Positions 1 through 10,692 of a DNA stretch of 64,000 nucleotides are shown in pieces (position 1 is the stretch's first letter; the number at the start of each line of letters is the position of its first letter). Below the pieces are notes generated by a model. It made no database searches. It was given only the letters and a program-made list of their open reading frames with translations, and was not told the origin of the DNA. Made by a program: the position numbers and the translations under genes. Origin of the DNA: Adiantum capillus-veneris (taxonomy: Eukaryota > Streptophyta > Polypodiopsida > Polypodiales > Pteridaceae); contig CM043942.1 of assembly GCA_014529385.2 (NCBI GenBank), positions 112,378,141 to 112,442,140 on the forward strand, written 5' to 3'.

Positions 1-160
1 AGGGACACAACATAAATATGCTCAACTCCTCCACCTTGAGCAGTACCTAGAATAGCTAAGACTCTTAGACCACAGAGAATATTACTTGAAGCTTTGGGAC
101 TAATGCCTTGCTCATTTAGTGGCTCAGCTGCCCAACTCTTGACTTTTATGCCATGTATTT

Positions 161-2557
161 TTAATGGCGAGTTGGACTCACCTGTTCATGGCCTGAAACC
201 CAATGCCATAAGTTCTTGAGATTAAGGCCTCTATCATTGTGTTGGTCTTTGGATTCCACCATCTTTTCAAGTAAGTTGGCATACTTCGACTCCTCTAGCT
301 TCTTTTGGTGCATGGGATGTTCCGTAAGGAGGCCGCATTGTTGTACCTTTACTTTTTCTTCTTTGTGAGGAGCCTGAGTTTTCAACAGTGGTTTTGGGAC
401 CCACTTTGTTCTTGCTTCATGAGTTGCTCCCTTGACTTGATGGACGCTAGGCTTTTGTATCCATACTTGGCTATTACCATTATAAAAGCCTTGCTTTTGT
501 AGTACAAGACGAGGGATCCATTTTGAGGTTGTTTCTCCCTTGGTTGTGCTTAGCCTCCATTGGCTCTTTGTTGTTGTTGATTGTCTTTGTGTGGGGTCCT
601 TCGCTACTTGGTTGGTCTTAGTGGCTTTAGGTTGAGCAACTACTTTGGGTAACCATATTTGGGTGTTACCTTCATAGAATCCTTGTGCTTCAAGTAGCTT
701 CACTAGAATCATCCGCTGATTCATCTGTTTGTGTTGGGTAGCTTCGTTGAAATTTGACTTTGGTAACCATACTTGTTCTGTTGCTTTTTTGGAAGGTCTT
801 TTCTTCTGTCCTTTTTTGTTGTTCTTTCTCCTGCATGAGTTGTTTTTATTTCGTTGATAGCTTGGCTCGCTCATTGTCGAACTTCTTTCTTGAGGTGAGT
901 ACATCCAGGTTGTTACTTTAGGCTTTTTGGCCCAAACATTAATGTTTCCTTCGAAGTAGCCTTGAGCAATAATTGACTCATTTGATGCTACCCACCCTAT
1001 CACTTTTTGTTGTTGTGGTTGAACTCGTGTTTCATGTATCCAAACTGGGTCTTTGACTTGGATGTGCTCTTTGGATACCAACACTTGGTTGATATTCTTC
1101 GGCTTCTTTTCGAAGATTTTTTGTGATGGAAACTTTGGTTGATAGAATTTTTGCTTTGGTTTCCATTGCATTGTTGATGGTGTGGCTCTTGATGTAGAGG
1201 CTTCGTGGAAAATTTGATGGAATCTCCTTGAAGGTAAAGTCGTCTGGCAAGGTTGATATACATCAATGTTTACCTTTGCTTTACCTTTTACTGCGATGGT
1301 TGGCGATTTCTTCTTTGCATGAATTTGAGAAGCTTCATGGAGTCTTACCGTTGTTGTTGTTGAAGCTTTTGATTGTTGTCGAAAGAAGATGTTCCTCCAG
1401 CTTTCTGTCAGGACTAGACTCTCTTTGATATGATGGGAGTTGATTATGTGGAAAGTATCTTTATACTCTCCGGTATTCAATTTGAGTACAGCTTCTGCCA
1501 CTCCAAAGCTAGGAATTGGCATTTTTGAACTTGTGTAAACTGTTTCTTTTAGCTCATTGATTGGTGGCTTTCCCATCACGATCCACATTCCATAAGTCAT
1601 TAGATTCTTTGTTGCTTCTGGATCTATTGCGGCCGAACATGTAACCTTGAGCCCTCTTTGTCCGCATAAATTGAATTTGATCATTGTAGGAGATAGTCCA
1701 TCTTCTTCCTTGTCCCTGTTCTTCTTTTGATCTTGTGTTTGTTGAAGATTTGCCGTTGAACTTGGAAGCCTTTCTCCTTCATCTACTTTCATTTGCACTT
1801 TTTCTGGAGTCTGCTTATTTGAAATAGCTTTTGTCGATTCTTTAGGTATGTCAATGATGACATATTCTCGTTGTTGCTCTGCTTTCTTCATGTACACTTT
1901 GGCATCATGCTCCATGACGTAGCTATCTATTTCACCTTTTTTGCCTTCACACTCACAAATCTCGTTAGCTTCCTTCAACACCTTTATCGTAAATACGGGA
2001 GTTATATCATACCCTTCCTCATCACAAAATTTAGTCGGGATCACCTCATTCACACACACATCAAGAGTCGCCAGTATTTGATCCCATCCAAATGGCTCAA
2101 ATAATTTCTCTGGAAAGGGTTCCGATATGTAAGCTTCATCGTTCATTGATCTTTCTAGGATGCAATCCTCCTTCACTGAGCTTCCACACTTCGAAGCACC
2201 ACAAATCCAAAGTTCTTGTTTGGTTTGTAGCCACGCAGGTATCTCTTTCCCATTGGCTATAGAAGAGTCAATTTCTTCTAAAGGAGTTCTATTCACATCT
2301 CTATAGCTATTGTCTTTTATGCTTATTTTTGTGGTGATCTTTTTATGTCTCAAGTAGATATAGTCATAGCCCCAATCTTGAACCATCTTAAGTTGACGCA
2401 TGAAAGGACTTCCAAAAATGATACCAAAATTGTTCCCTTTTCCAAAATCTACTATTGCAAATGTATGTTCATATTCAATTCCACAATAAGTCACAATAAT
2501 TTGCTCTAAGATACACAGAGTTTTTTCTGTGTATCCATCTACAAGTTGCAACTTCAT
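161..2557 (-). pseudogene. Element 1 retropepsin C-half fused to a repeat-bearing hydrophilic domain
   Basis: The first ~90 residues complete the retropepsin: GIEYEHTFAIVDFGKGNN is followed by FGIIFGSPFMRQL, the equivalent of the ILGRPF motif. An acidic/hydrophilic stretch of ~400 residues follows. The last ~300 residues (about 1000-170) carry a degenerate repeat: (A/K)QG(F/Y)(Y/F)xGNxx(V/I)W, usually followed by x(P/K)K, at three clear places, plus shorter VWLPK, KWIPR and KWVPK copies. This C-terminal domain is not a reverse transcriptase, RNase H or integrase and I cannot name it. The frame ends at 161 with a normal stop. Confidence 0.65.
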
Positions 2558-2593
2558 TCTAGTTTTCCTAAGCGCTGGTCTACCCCATTTTTC

Positions 2594-3970
2594 CTAAATG
2601 TCTTTTGTGGCTATGGCTACTCCAGCCCCACTATCAAGTATAGCCAATGTTTTAACTCCTTTGTATTCCACAGGTAAGGTGGTGTTTCCTTCTTCTCCTT
2701 CGCAATATTCTCCTACCTTGTTTATTGGCACAGGTTTAGCGTTTGCACTTTCCTGTTGAGTTTTGTTTGATTGTTCATTTGAGGGTAGATCTTGAAGAGG
2801 TATCTTTAATCCCATCTTCCCCAAATTGTTGCCTGCTTCATCCCATACATGTGGTCTAATCTTAAGCAGTTCAGATAGAGTAATGGTGCACTGTATTGGA
2901 GCTGACATCAACTCTTGCATACTCTTTGTATCCATCATCTTGAATATGGCTTTCCTCTGAGATGGAACCACTCTAGTCTCTGAGTCTGTCTCATGTTCTC
3001 CTATGTATGAGGGTAAGGTCTTCAAGGACTCAGGTTTGCTTTCAATTAAAACTTTCGTCCCTGCATCTCCATTTAGAGATTGAATGTCTCCCTGATAGAC
3101 TTCATGCCCTGTATTGACCTCAGTTATGGGTGCAGATTGGAAAGTCGCACTTCCATCTTTTGCACTTCTAATTTCTTCCCACAATTCATTTGGCCATGGC
3201 TCATCTATCTCTGGGATAGGTGCCATAAATTGTGATCTTGACCTTGCATCATTAGTGGTGTTGGCCACTACTTTATTATCTAGTTTAATTTCTAGGTTGT
3301 TGGTTTCTTGTGCTGCAGTCTTTGCTTGGACATCCTTTTGTGATTCTAGCTCAATGTTTCTTTGAGTTAATGTTTCAAACAACCTTTGCCTTCGGCATTT
3401 CAAATCCAACACTTTTGGTTTTGTTTCTGGAGGTGGAATTGGTGCTTCAGTCTCCATCATTGCCTGTGCAGTTTTTACCAATTCCTTACACATTTTCAAC
3501 CTCTCAGTCTCTACCTCAGCATGAGGATATTTCATTCCTCGTTTCTCTAGGGTTTGGTTGGGTTTCAATCTAGCCTCATATGCTTCCAATGTAGCATCTA
3601 ATGGCCCTAGGACTTTGTCTACCAACACAGATCCTCCCGAAGACGCCTTCCTTGGCTTCTTATCGCTCACCGCCGTTTTGTTTTCCCATTCTTGTTTTAA
3701 CTGCTCCTTTGTCTCTTATAATTCTGTTTGTAGTGCAGTTTGATTTGTAATTGTTTTTGCTTTAATTCTGTATCTTTTGGCTTTCCAGGACTTTCTCCCA
3801 GTCCTCACTGACACATTAGTTGTTTCCCCTTGTTTGGGTTGTTGATCTTTCTCCTTATTAGCTTGGTCCTCAGCATTTTCTTTTGCTTGTGCTCTAGTCA
3901 CTACCTTCACAAGAATTTTGGGTTCTGCCTCTGATCCACTTGGAGAAGGTAACACTCCCACAACATTCAT
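2594..3970 (-). pseudogene. Element 1 gag-protease linker and N-half of retropepsin
   Basis: This continues the gag frame. The start near 3970 (NVVGVLPSPSGSEAEPK, then VVTRAQAKE) is a Lys/Glu-rich linker. A stop at 3716-3718 is followed by a long hydrophilic stretch and then the retropepsin core, with LAILDSGAGVAIATKDI at 2644-2594. DSGA is the catalytic aspartate motif. The stop at 2594 falls inside the protease fold, and the rest of the domain resumes in the same frame at 2557. The same linker block recurs at 9926-10318 in element 2, where RAQAK and a Ser-rich segment are recognisable. Confidence 0.7.
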
Positions 3971-3974
3971 GGTT

Positions 3975-5959
3975 GTTTTCCCCTATTTTTTTGGGTGTTT
4001 TGGACAATTTGGAACAAAGTGTGTAATGGCACACTCCAAACAATATCCAATTATCTCTATACGAGAACAATTCTTGGCCCAATGATTACCTCCACACTTG
4101 TAGCATGGTCCATCTTGTTGAGTCACTGGTGGCACAATTGATGGTTGTTCTTGCTTAGCCAGAATGGGCTCTGGTCTACACTCTTGATTGGCTATGAACA
4201 TCAGAGTATCCTCATTCAATAAATAGAGTTTTCTCATAGGCTCTTACACTAGCCTAGGTTGTGATACCTCAACTCTTTGTAAAGCCCTTGATACAACCCT
4301 ATTTTGAAATAATGGATGGTTTTTTAATGGCATTTTTTTTTCTATTTGATGTCCCAATAGTATCCCCCTCGTGTAGGTTTGATTATAGTAGCACTCACTC
4401 ATCTCATGATTGGTCCATTTTTGCTCAATGGCACACCATTTTATTCGTTGTGCTACTTGCACTGCTAGCTCATCTAGGTTGGTCATTAATTGAGACATAA
4501 CCACTTTCCTTGTGTTGGTTTCACTAGATGCTAAAGGATCATTATCCATAGTGATCTTTGTATCACCAATTTCCTCGCCATAGGCTTTACAATTTTCAAC
4601 TAGGTATAACGCTTCTCTCCTGACTTGTTCAAAGGAAGTACATCCTTTTAAGTGCAAATGTTTCTTGAGAGTTTCATTTTTCAAACCCTCTATGAAGAGA
4701 ATTGATAATCTTTCATCCTATGGTAACTCGCGTTCCGGACATCTCTCCATATATTGTTTGAAGCCTAGCGATGCTTCCTTCACTCTCTCATCTTCTTTTT
4801 GCTTGAATGCATAGATTTGGGACACTGTGTTATGCTTGATTCCCCTTTTAGAGAACTCCACAACAAATTCTTGCAACAGTTGTTCAACGTTTGAGAACGC
4901 ATTTTTGTCCAACGGTTGGAACCAATTCAATGCTATCCCTTCCAAGGTTAAGCCAAATCCCTCATACTGTGTATGAAAATAAAATACTTTTTCGGCTTTT
5001 AACACTTGTTTGAACAAGGATGCATGTACGTATGGATCCGTTAATCTATCATACTTCTTCTTGACACATTTGGCCAATTGATATGGTCTCATTGGTTCTG
5101 GTTCAACCATGTATCTTAGCATGTTGGGGTCTCTCACAAAGATATCCCTCGTTCCTTCTTCTCGTCTTGGAGCAAATCCTGGTGGAATCCCCTTTGAGAC
5201 ATGTTTTGGAAATGTTGATGGATTTGTAAGTCTAATTGGTGGTCTCTTGGTACCACTCAATGAGGTAGGAGCTACACTCTCGTGAATAGCTATTTTGGAT
5301 GTTTGAGGTCCATTTGATCCCATAGTTTCAATGTTAGCTTCTTGCAAATCAGTCTCAAAAAACCCTGGTACGCTTACACTTGGTTGAAAGTAGTAATCAG
5401 AGATTGGAGTACCCATGTATGTATATCTTTCTAGCTCACTTGGGCTGATAAGTTTGTACTCTCGTCCATACTTATCTACCATTAGAACTTGCACTCCCTG
5501 GTCATCTGTGTATGTGAAGGCATAGAGGTTCCTATAGTCTGTCAACTCTTCAATGGTGGAATTTAAACATCTATAGAAGTTGTTTTGATCCCCAATAGGT
5601 AACCTATAAAGGCCATCATAAGTTTAATCCGTTAGAACTATCATGGCTTCATTGGTTTTGATGAACCTCACGTTGGGTTTGTTGATTAGAGGATGCTTCT
5701 CCTCTAAGTCTCCAGCAATTTCCACTTTTGTTCTTCCAAACTCCCTCATTTTAATTGATTGGTTTGGCTTCCAGTGAGCTACATGATCACTTGACAAATA
5801 TCCATGAGCCATGCCTTGAGGTTTGGCTTGATATGATTGATAAGCCTCATGGTCTTGTCTCAACCCTCTTGTTATAGGTGTTGTAGTATTTCTGGCTGTT
5901 TGTGTAGGTGTCATAGCTCTGAGTTGAGTGGGAAACCCTAATGATGGATGAGTTGTCAT
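3975..5959 (-). pseudogene. gag: Element 1 gag with two zinc knuckles, stop-interrupted
   Basis: One continuous minus-strand frame covers the gag region. It starts with a Pro/Thr/Gln-rich N-terminus from the ATG at 5959. A capsid-like region follows at about 5000-4600, with motifs such as ALNWFQPL and a LKQYMERCPE-type helix. It ends in two knuckles of form CX2CX3HX4C: CYKCGGNHWAKNC near 4117-4079 and CLECAITHFVPNC near 4044-4006. In-frame stops lie at about 5626, 4720, 4246 and 3985; there is no frame change. All four stops are TAA or TAG. The role would be the structural protein of a virus-like particle; the copy cannot make it without readthrough. Confidence 0.7.
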
Positions 5960-8742
5960 GATTAAGGCTCACTCAATACTCTCAAGATGATCCTTGATAA
6001 GAACACCTTGGCTTAGTGCACACAATCCCTTTTTGCCCCCGGTCAAGTCTCTAAAAAGTCAGGAATTTGTGACTTTTTTGGTCTCTGGAAATTGGTTCTG
6101 GGTACCCTAAAAGTTTGGAATTAAGAAACCTAGAAAAATTCAGCTCTAAAACCAAAACTTTCTTCCTAGCTATACCTGACTCAATTTGGAGTTGTCTATC
6201 AAAAGTTAGAGCAATTTTAGTGAACTGCACTTGAAACAGCACTCAAAACAGTCTCAGGACCACAACACAGGAACTTTGGCTTGTATCTTGGCTTCCAGAG
6301 GGTACTTTTCACTGAAACTTGAGATTTGGGATGTACTCAAGTAGGTCTACAAACTTATGAAGTCGGATACCCCCACTATGTAGAGGTACACGATCGCGAT
6401 CGTTGAACCCCAGTCACAGATTTGGAAGATTTTTTCACAGTAGCTAGCCCTTGATGTCTTGATACCAAGTGTCTTTGTATTTTTGAATTTGGAGATGTTT
6501 TGACCTATGGAAACCCAAATCCCAGGTGTTTATGCGGTTATTGGCCTGATTGTGTAAATGGGACTTTTGACCACTTTCTTTTGCTTTTTCGACCTTGCTC
6601 CTTTTGGAAAATATGTTGCACTAGATGTCAGCTACCTACTCATAAAATTTCAATCCAAAATGTCACTGAGGTACACCAATCGCGATCGTAGTTCCAGCTC
6701 CTTTTTTGCATGAAATTTTAGGAGTTGATAGACATGGGTATGATTAGTCTATTCCCAAACCCACATTGCATTTGGATCACAAAAACTTGCATTTTCTCAA
6801 AATTTTGGTCTGAAGGATCAGTGATCAATGTTTGCCCTATTTGACAACTGTCTTTTTGTTTTTTGACCCTGGTTCTTTAGAGAAAGTTGTTTGTCTAGTC
6901 ATCAGCTACCTACTCACCAAGTCTCAACTCAAATTGTCACTATGGTACACCGATCACGATCGTACTTTTGAGCCCAAATTGGATGAAACTTGTGGATATG
7001 GTAGATAATGATGTGTACAGTCTACTCCCCAAATCTTTTTGAATTTGGACAAGAAAAAGTCATGTTTTCACCAGATCTTGGTCTGTTGCAGTGGTTTCTT
7101 GAGTGTCTACTGTTTTTGGCTATTTTGGTGATTTTTTTTTAATTTTGAAAACTCCTGGTATCTTATATAACCTAGGTGTATGTGTGGGTAAAGTCTGTTC
7201 AAAATATGGCACTGAGGTACACCGATCGTGATCGTAGTTTGGAGCCCAAATTGGATGAAACTTCACCAGCTTGTTCACTAGGCTATTATAAGACTACTTG
7301 CCATACACTTTTCTATTTGGACTCAAAAAAGTCAAGAATTTGCAGTTTCTTGGTCTGAAGTGCCTGATTTTCCTGAATCTGTCAATTTGACTTGATTTTG
7401 GTGTTTGTTTTGGGATATGAAAGCTATTTGGGATTATCTTGTGTACAGGCTATCCCTCTGTATGATTTCTTCTCAGTTTTGATGTGTTTTGGTCTACTCA
7501 AAGTCAATTTCTATGCTAGTTTAGCAGTTTTTGACTTGGATTTGTATTCAGTGGTTTTGACCTGTTTTTTGTGGTTTTTGACCCTAGGTCCTTTAGAATT
7601 TTATGTTTGTATACACCTGAGGATCCCACAGATGAAATTTGGTCAAAATCTGGCACTTAGGTACACCGATCGCGATCGTAGTTTTGAGCCCAAATTAGAC
7701 CAAATTTGGCATGCTTGTAGACACTGATGTTTTAGAGCTATCCCCCAAGTCTCTTTGCATTTGGATCACCAAAAGTCAAGATTTTGCAGTTTCTGGGTCT
7801 GTCATGCTAGTTTTACACAAGTGGCCTTATTTCCTTGATTTTTGATGTTTTTGGGTGTGGTTGCTTTAGACAAACTTGTTTAGAAGCTTATCACGAAGGC
7901 ACATGTCAAATCTTGTACAATTCTGACACTAAGATACACTGATCGCGATCGTAGTTTTCATGCCAAATCAGACCAATTTTGGTGTGCTTGTAGAGACAGG
8001 TGTTCTAAGGCTATTCCCCAAGTCACTTTGCATTTGGATCACTAAAAGCCAAGATTTTGCACTTTCTGGGTCTGTCAAGCTGGTTTTGTCCAAGTGGCCT
8101 GATTTTCTTGTTTTTTGATGTTTCTGGGTGTGGTTGCTTTAGACAAACTTGTTTAGAATCTTATCAGGAAGGCACATGTCAAATCTCGTACAATTCTAAC
8201 ACAGAGGTACACCCATCACAATTGTAGTACCAGAGCCAATCTGATGAAATTTTACAAGCTCTCTCTAACAAGTATTTCCCAGTGTTTGGTGCTATCACTT
8301 TGTGATTTGAATCAATTTCAGCTCTGTTTGGTCAGATTTTCTAATTTCAGAGTCTTATGGTCCTTTTGCCAAAGTTATGGTTTTTCTGGTTTTTTGGCTC
8401 TGACTTTTTCCCCAAATCTTACTAGAATGTGATTTACTTATCCTACTCCTAAGTACAGAAATGAAAGAACATAAGAAAATGAATCAAATAGGATAAAAAA
8501 TGGATGATGGATCAATACTCAATCAATACACAAAAATTTGAAGAGTAAAAATGCTTACAGCAACCTCACTCACAACTCCCTATATCTCTCAAGAGTAGAT
8601 CTAGCCAGTCCACCGACCCTAGACTCCACTAAGCACTAAACCTTGTCTAGATGCTTCACTGAAATGTAAATGGAATGGAAATTATCTTTTGGATCAATAA
8701 GAAAACTTTGAATACGCACTCGATCACTCATCATCTAAGATT
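5960..8742 (-). other. Element 1 leader (5' untranslated region), non-coding
   Basis: This lies between the primer site and the gag ATG of element 1. No ORF here is credible. The stretch 6380-8230 is a tandem repeat array, listed separately. The ends (5960-6300 and 8240-8740) are AT-rich and unremarkable. A 2.8-kb leader is long for a plant LTR element. Confidence 0.6.
6380..8230. repeat. ~273-bp tandem repeats with CGATCGCGATCG palindromic core
   Basis: A core written GGTACACCGATCGCGATCG or a close variant recurs at 6391, 6678, 6951, 7223, 7667, 7940 and 8213. The spacings are 287, 273, 272, 444, 273 and 273. Most cores are followed by a GTAGTTTTGAGCCCAAATT-like segment. Units are degenerate, but the core palindrome stays recognisable (the last is degenerate). 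Another copy sits in the element 1 LTR at 9101-9111, preceded by GAGGTACCAA. Confidence 0.8.
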
Positions 8743-8763
8743 CATTCCTCGGCAGCGGCGCCA
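8743..8763 (-). other. Primer-binding site of element 1 (tRNA-Asp-like)
   Basis: On the minus strand this reads TGGCGCCGCTGCCGAGGAAT, one base after the LTR end (...GCAAACA). It resembles the complement of the 3' end of plant tRNA-Asp (TGGCGCCGTTGCCGGGGAT) with a few mismatches. This position and match define the LTR boundary. Confidence 0.7.
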
Positions 8764-8764
8764 A

Positions 8765-9680
8765 TGTTTGCGGGTCACCGCGACGGACGTCCATAGCATA
8801 GCTCTCAAGCATCAACATAAAATTATCGATACAGGGGAAGCGACTCAGATGAGACATGGAAACTCACTAGGGTGTCAATCCTAATGAAGTGAACTCGAAG
8901 AGATGCAACTACTAACTCTACAAGAAAATCAATCGCACCAAAGCCAAGTAATCTGCCTATGTCCTTCTACACAGCTCTACAGTCATCACGCCCGTTCACC
9001 ATGCAAATCATATCGGAATCGCACAAAACTTGAAGGGAAGCTACAAGGGACTATCAGGAACATATCCTATCACTGTTACAACATTCTGGAGAGGTACCAA
9101 GATCGCGATCGTTCGTCCCCCCCACAGTACGCAAAAACAGTAAATGGATGATCCTAAAGGGTCGTTTTTGGGTCCCTAAAGCCTCTCCTAGGGTCAAAAC
9201 AACATAAAATACACATATAAACACGCAAACAGTGATTTAACGCCTAAACAAATGCGTTTGAAACCTTCACCAAATCTTGAATGCTTACACTTGAATGAAA
9301 GAGCAGAGTAAGAGGAACACAATGCAAGAAACAAAACTGAATTTGGATTGCCGTAGCCACAGAAGCGATGATTACAAGTTGGAGCAAAGAGGTAGCTCTG
9401 TGTGCGTAACGCAATAGTCACTTATCTTCAAAAAACAATCTCCCTTTTCCCACTAACCTTAGTGTATTATATACCTAGGGCTTTCTAAAGTGGCCGACGG
9501 GCCAACTTCTCATGGACCTTTACATACATCACTGGAAAAATTACATCTTTGACTCAGACTTGACATAGACGATTGACATTAGGCTTTTACAGGGTTTGAT
9601 GTATTAAACATCGGAAAAATAATGTGACCACATCAAAACTTTGGCCGGATGACCCAACGGGCGCCTTGGCTAGGTGGGCA
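8765..9680 (-). repeat. 5' LTR of element 1
   Basis: The inner end is fixed by the primer site at 8763. The outer end is placed at 9680, where the minus strand would begin TGCCCACC and where gag-like coding of element 2 starts on the plus side. The partner LTR is outside the window, so the outer end is an estimate. A TATA-like TATATAA lies on the minus strand at 9473-9467, about 210 bp into the LTR. Confidence 0.55.
9467..9473 (-). promoter_or_regulatory. TATA-like box in element 1 LTR
   Basis: TATATAA in the context AGGTATATAATAC on the minus strand, inside the LTR and upstream of the primer site. Position and sequence fit a Pol II LTR promoter. Confidence 0.4.
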
Positions 9681-9699
9681 CTTGTATGTTGTTATCACC

Positions 9700-10318
9700 T
9701 CCAAACACTAATCAAGGTGTCCAACCTCCGATGGTATGACCCATGATTAAGCCAAGAACTGAGAACCGTCATAACTGTGGTACAGATGTTCACTGAAAAA
9801 ATGAATGCCTAGAGCCTGACAAGAACATTAAGCCAGTTGAAGCTTTTTGTATACAATGTTGCAAAAAGGGAGGAAACTTCCCTAAAGATTGTCCAAAAAA
9901 TCCTTTAAACAAGGGTAAAAGAGTAGTGAACGTAGTCCAAGTGATACCTAGTAGCTCATCGGAGAGTGAACCAATTGTTCCAATCAAGGTAATCACCAGA
10001 GCCCAGGCTAAGAAAAAGAAACATAACTCCTCTGATGATTCAGAGAATACCAAAATTTACTCTCAAAAGACCAAGAGAAGCAAAAGCAAAAGGTATGAGA
10101 TGAGAAAACAGAAACAAAGGGCTGAAATCAAGGAGAAAGCAAAGAAATTTTTCCAGGAAAAAGTGAAAGAAACTAGAAGTGAAACTAAGGAAACCACAGT
10201 GAAATCTGGAGGATCAATTTGGTTAGAAAAATATTTGAGCCAATCAATGCAACCTTGGAAGCTTACCAAGCAGGACTTAAAGCAATCCAAAACATGGAAA
10301 ACAAATGGAAAACCTATC
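9700..10318 (+). pseudogene. Element 2 gag fragment (left part)
   Basis: The plus-strand coding is homologous to element 1. A degenerate zinc knuckle (CIQCCKKGGNFPKDC near 9850-9895) is followed by a Ser-rich stretch, VITRAQAKKKK (element 1 has VVTRAQAKE) and a long basic segment. TGA stops lie near 9735 and 9797. There is a frame change near 10230, after which the element 1-like LEAY motif is found in another frame. The fragment is cut at 10318 by element 3 and resumes at 34916, sharing the CTATC duplicated on both sides. Confidence 0.65.
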
Positions 10319-10441
10319 CGTAAGGACATGGGTCGTACGGGCAAGGCCACCAGAACGGCAAGACAATGTGTACGCTAAGGGGAGGCTATAAGATAGCACG
10401 GTTGGGTGGAGACTAGCACATGCATTACCACCGCCCTTTCA
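10319..10441 (+). repeat. 5' LTR of element 3 (123 bp)
   Basis: It starts CGTAAGGACATGGG, where the TG of the 3' copy has become CG, and ends CCGCCCTTTCA. A TATA-like CTATAAGATAG lies at 10386-10396. It is preceded by the CTATC duplication and followed after one base by the primer site. Confidence 0.85.
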
Positions 10442-10442
10442 C

Positions 10443-10454
10443 TGGTATTTGAGC
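10443..10454 (+). other. Primer-binding site of element 3 (tRNA-iMet-like)
   Basis: TGGTATTTGAGC lies one base after the LTR. It matches the usual plant initiator-Met site TGGTATCAGAGC at 10 of 12 positions. Confidence 0.75.
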
Positions 10455-10692
10455 TTTTTTTGGGAAAGGTGGAAAAGCGGGTTGCATGTGCATGCGACGT
10501 GCTGCTTCTCTCCCACGATCTGCAGAGAGCGACGTCTCCATTGTGAAACAAAAGAAGGCAGGCACATTTGTCATGTGCAGTGTGCGAAGAAAGATAGCGA
10601 CAGCCGACCGTGGCCGCCCCAGAAGGCATGCGACCAAGGCAACATGATCGACAACTCTACGGCATTGGAAAGGGGAAATGAGGTACACACGT
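10455..10692 (+). other. Element 3 leader, non-coding
   Basis: This is leader sequence between the primer site and the solo LTR candidate. It contains no ORF or motif that I can support. The element 3 leader resumes at 29352. Confidence 0.5.

Larger units (their letters stand above)
1..9680 (-). mobile_element. Element 1: LTR retroelement (gag-protease part), 3' half outside window
   Basis: On the minus strand the order is LTR (9680-8765), primer site (8763-8743), a long leader with tandem repeats, then a gag-protease frame (5959-161). This is the standard 5' half of an LTR retroelement. No reverse transcriptase is visible; it would lie beyond base 1, or be absent. The retropepsin (a DSGA motif and, in the next open segment, an FGSPF motif) and the tRNA-Asp-like primer site fit a Ty3/gypsy element of Athila/Tat-like affinity. 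The lineage is inference. Its gag is related to element 2 just downstream (9720-10318). Confidence 0.75.

Noticed and set aside
161-5959. Alternative genetic code with TAA/TAG as Gln
   Set aside because: The other elements in the window contain TGA stops and frameshifts too and all other sequence is typical of plant transposons; C-to-T damage explains the stops more simply.
6380-8230. CRISPR-like array
   Set aside because: The repeat units are ~273 bp and degenerate throughout, there are no unique spacers of uniform length, and the context is a eukaryotic retroelement leader.
9926-10378. Separate 150-codon host gene
   Set aside because: Its basic Ser-rich sequence matches the gag linker of element 1, and its last ~20 codons are read from the element 3 LTR.
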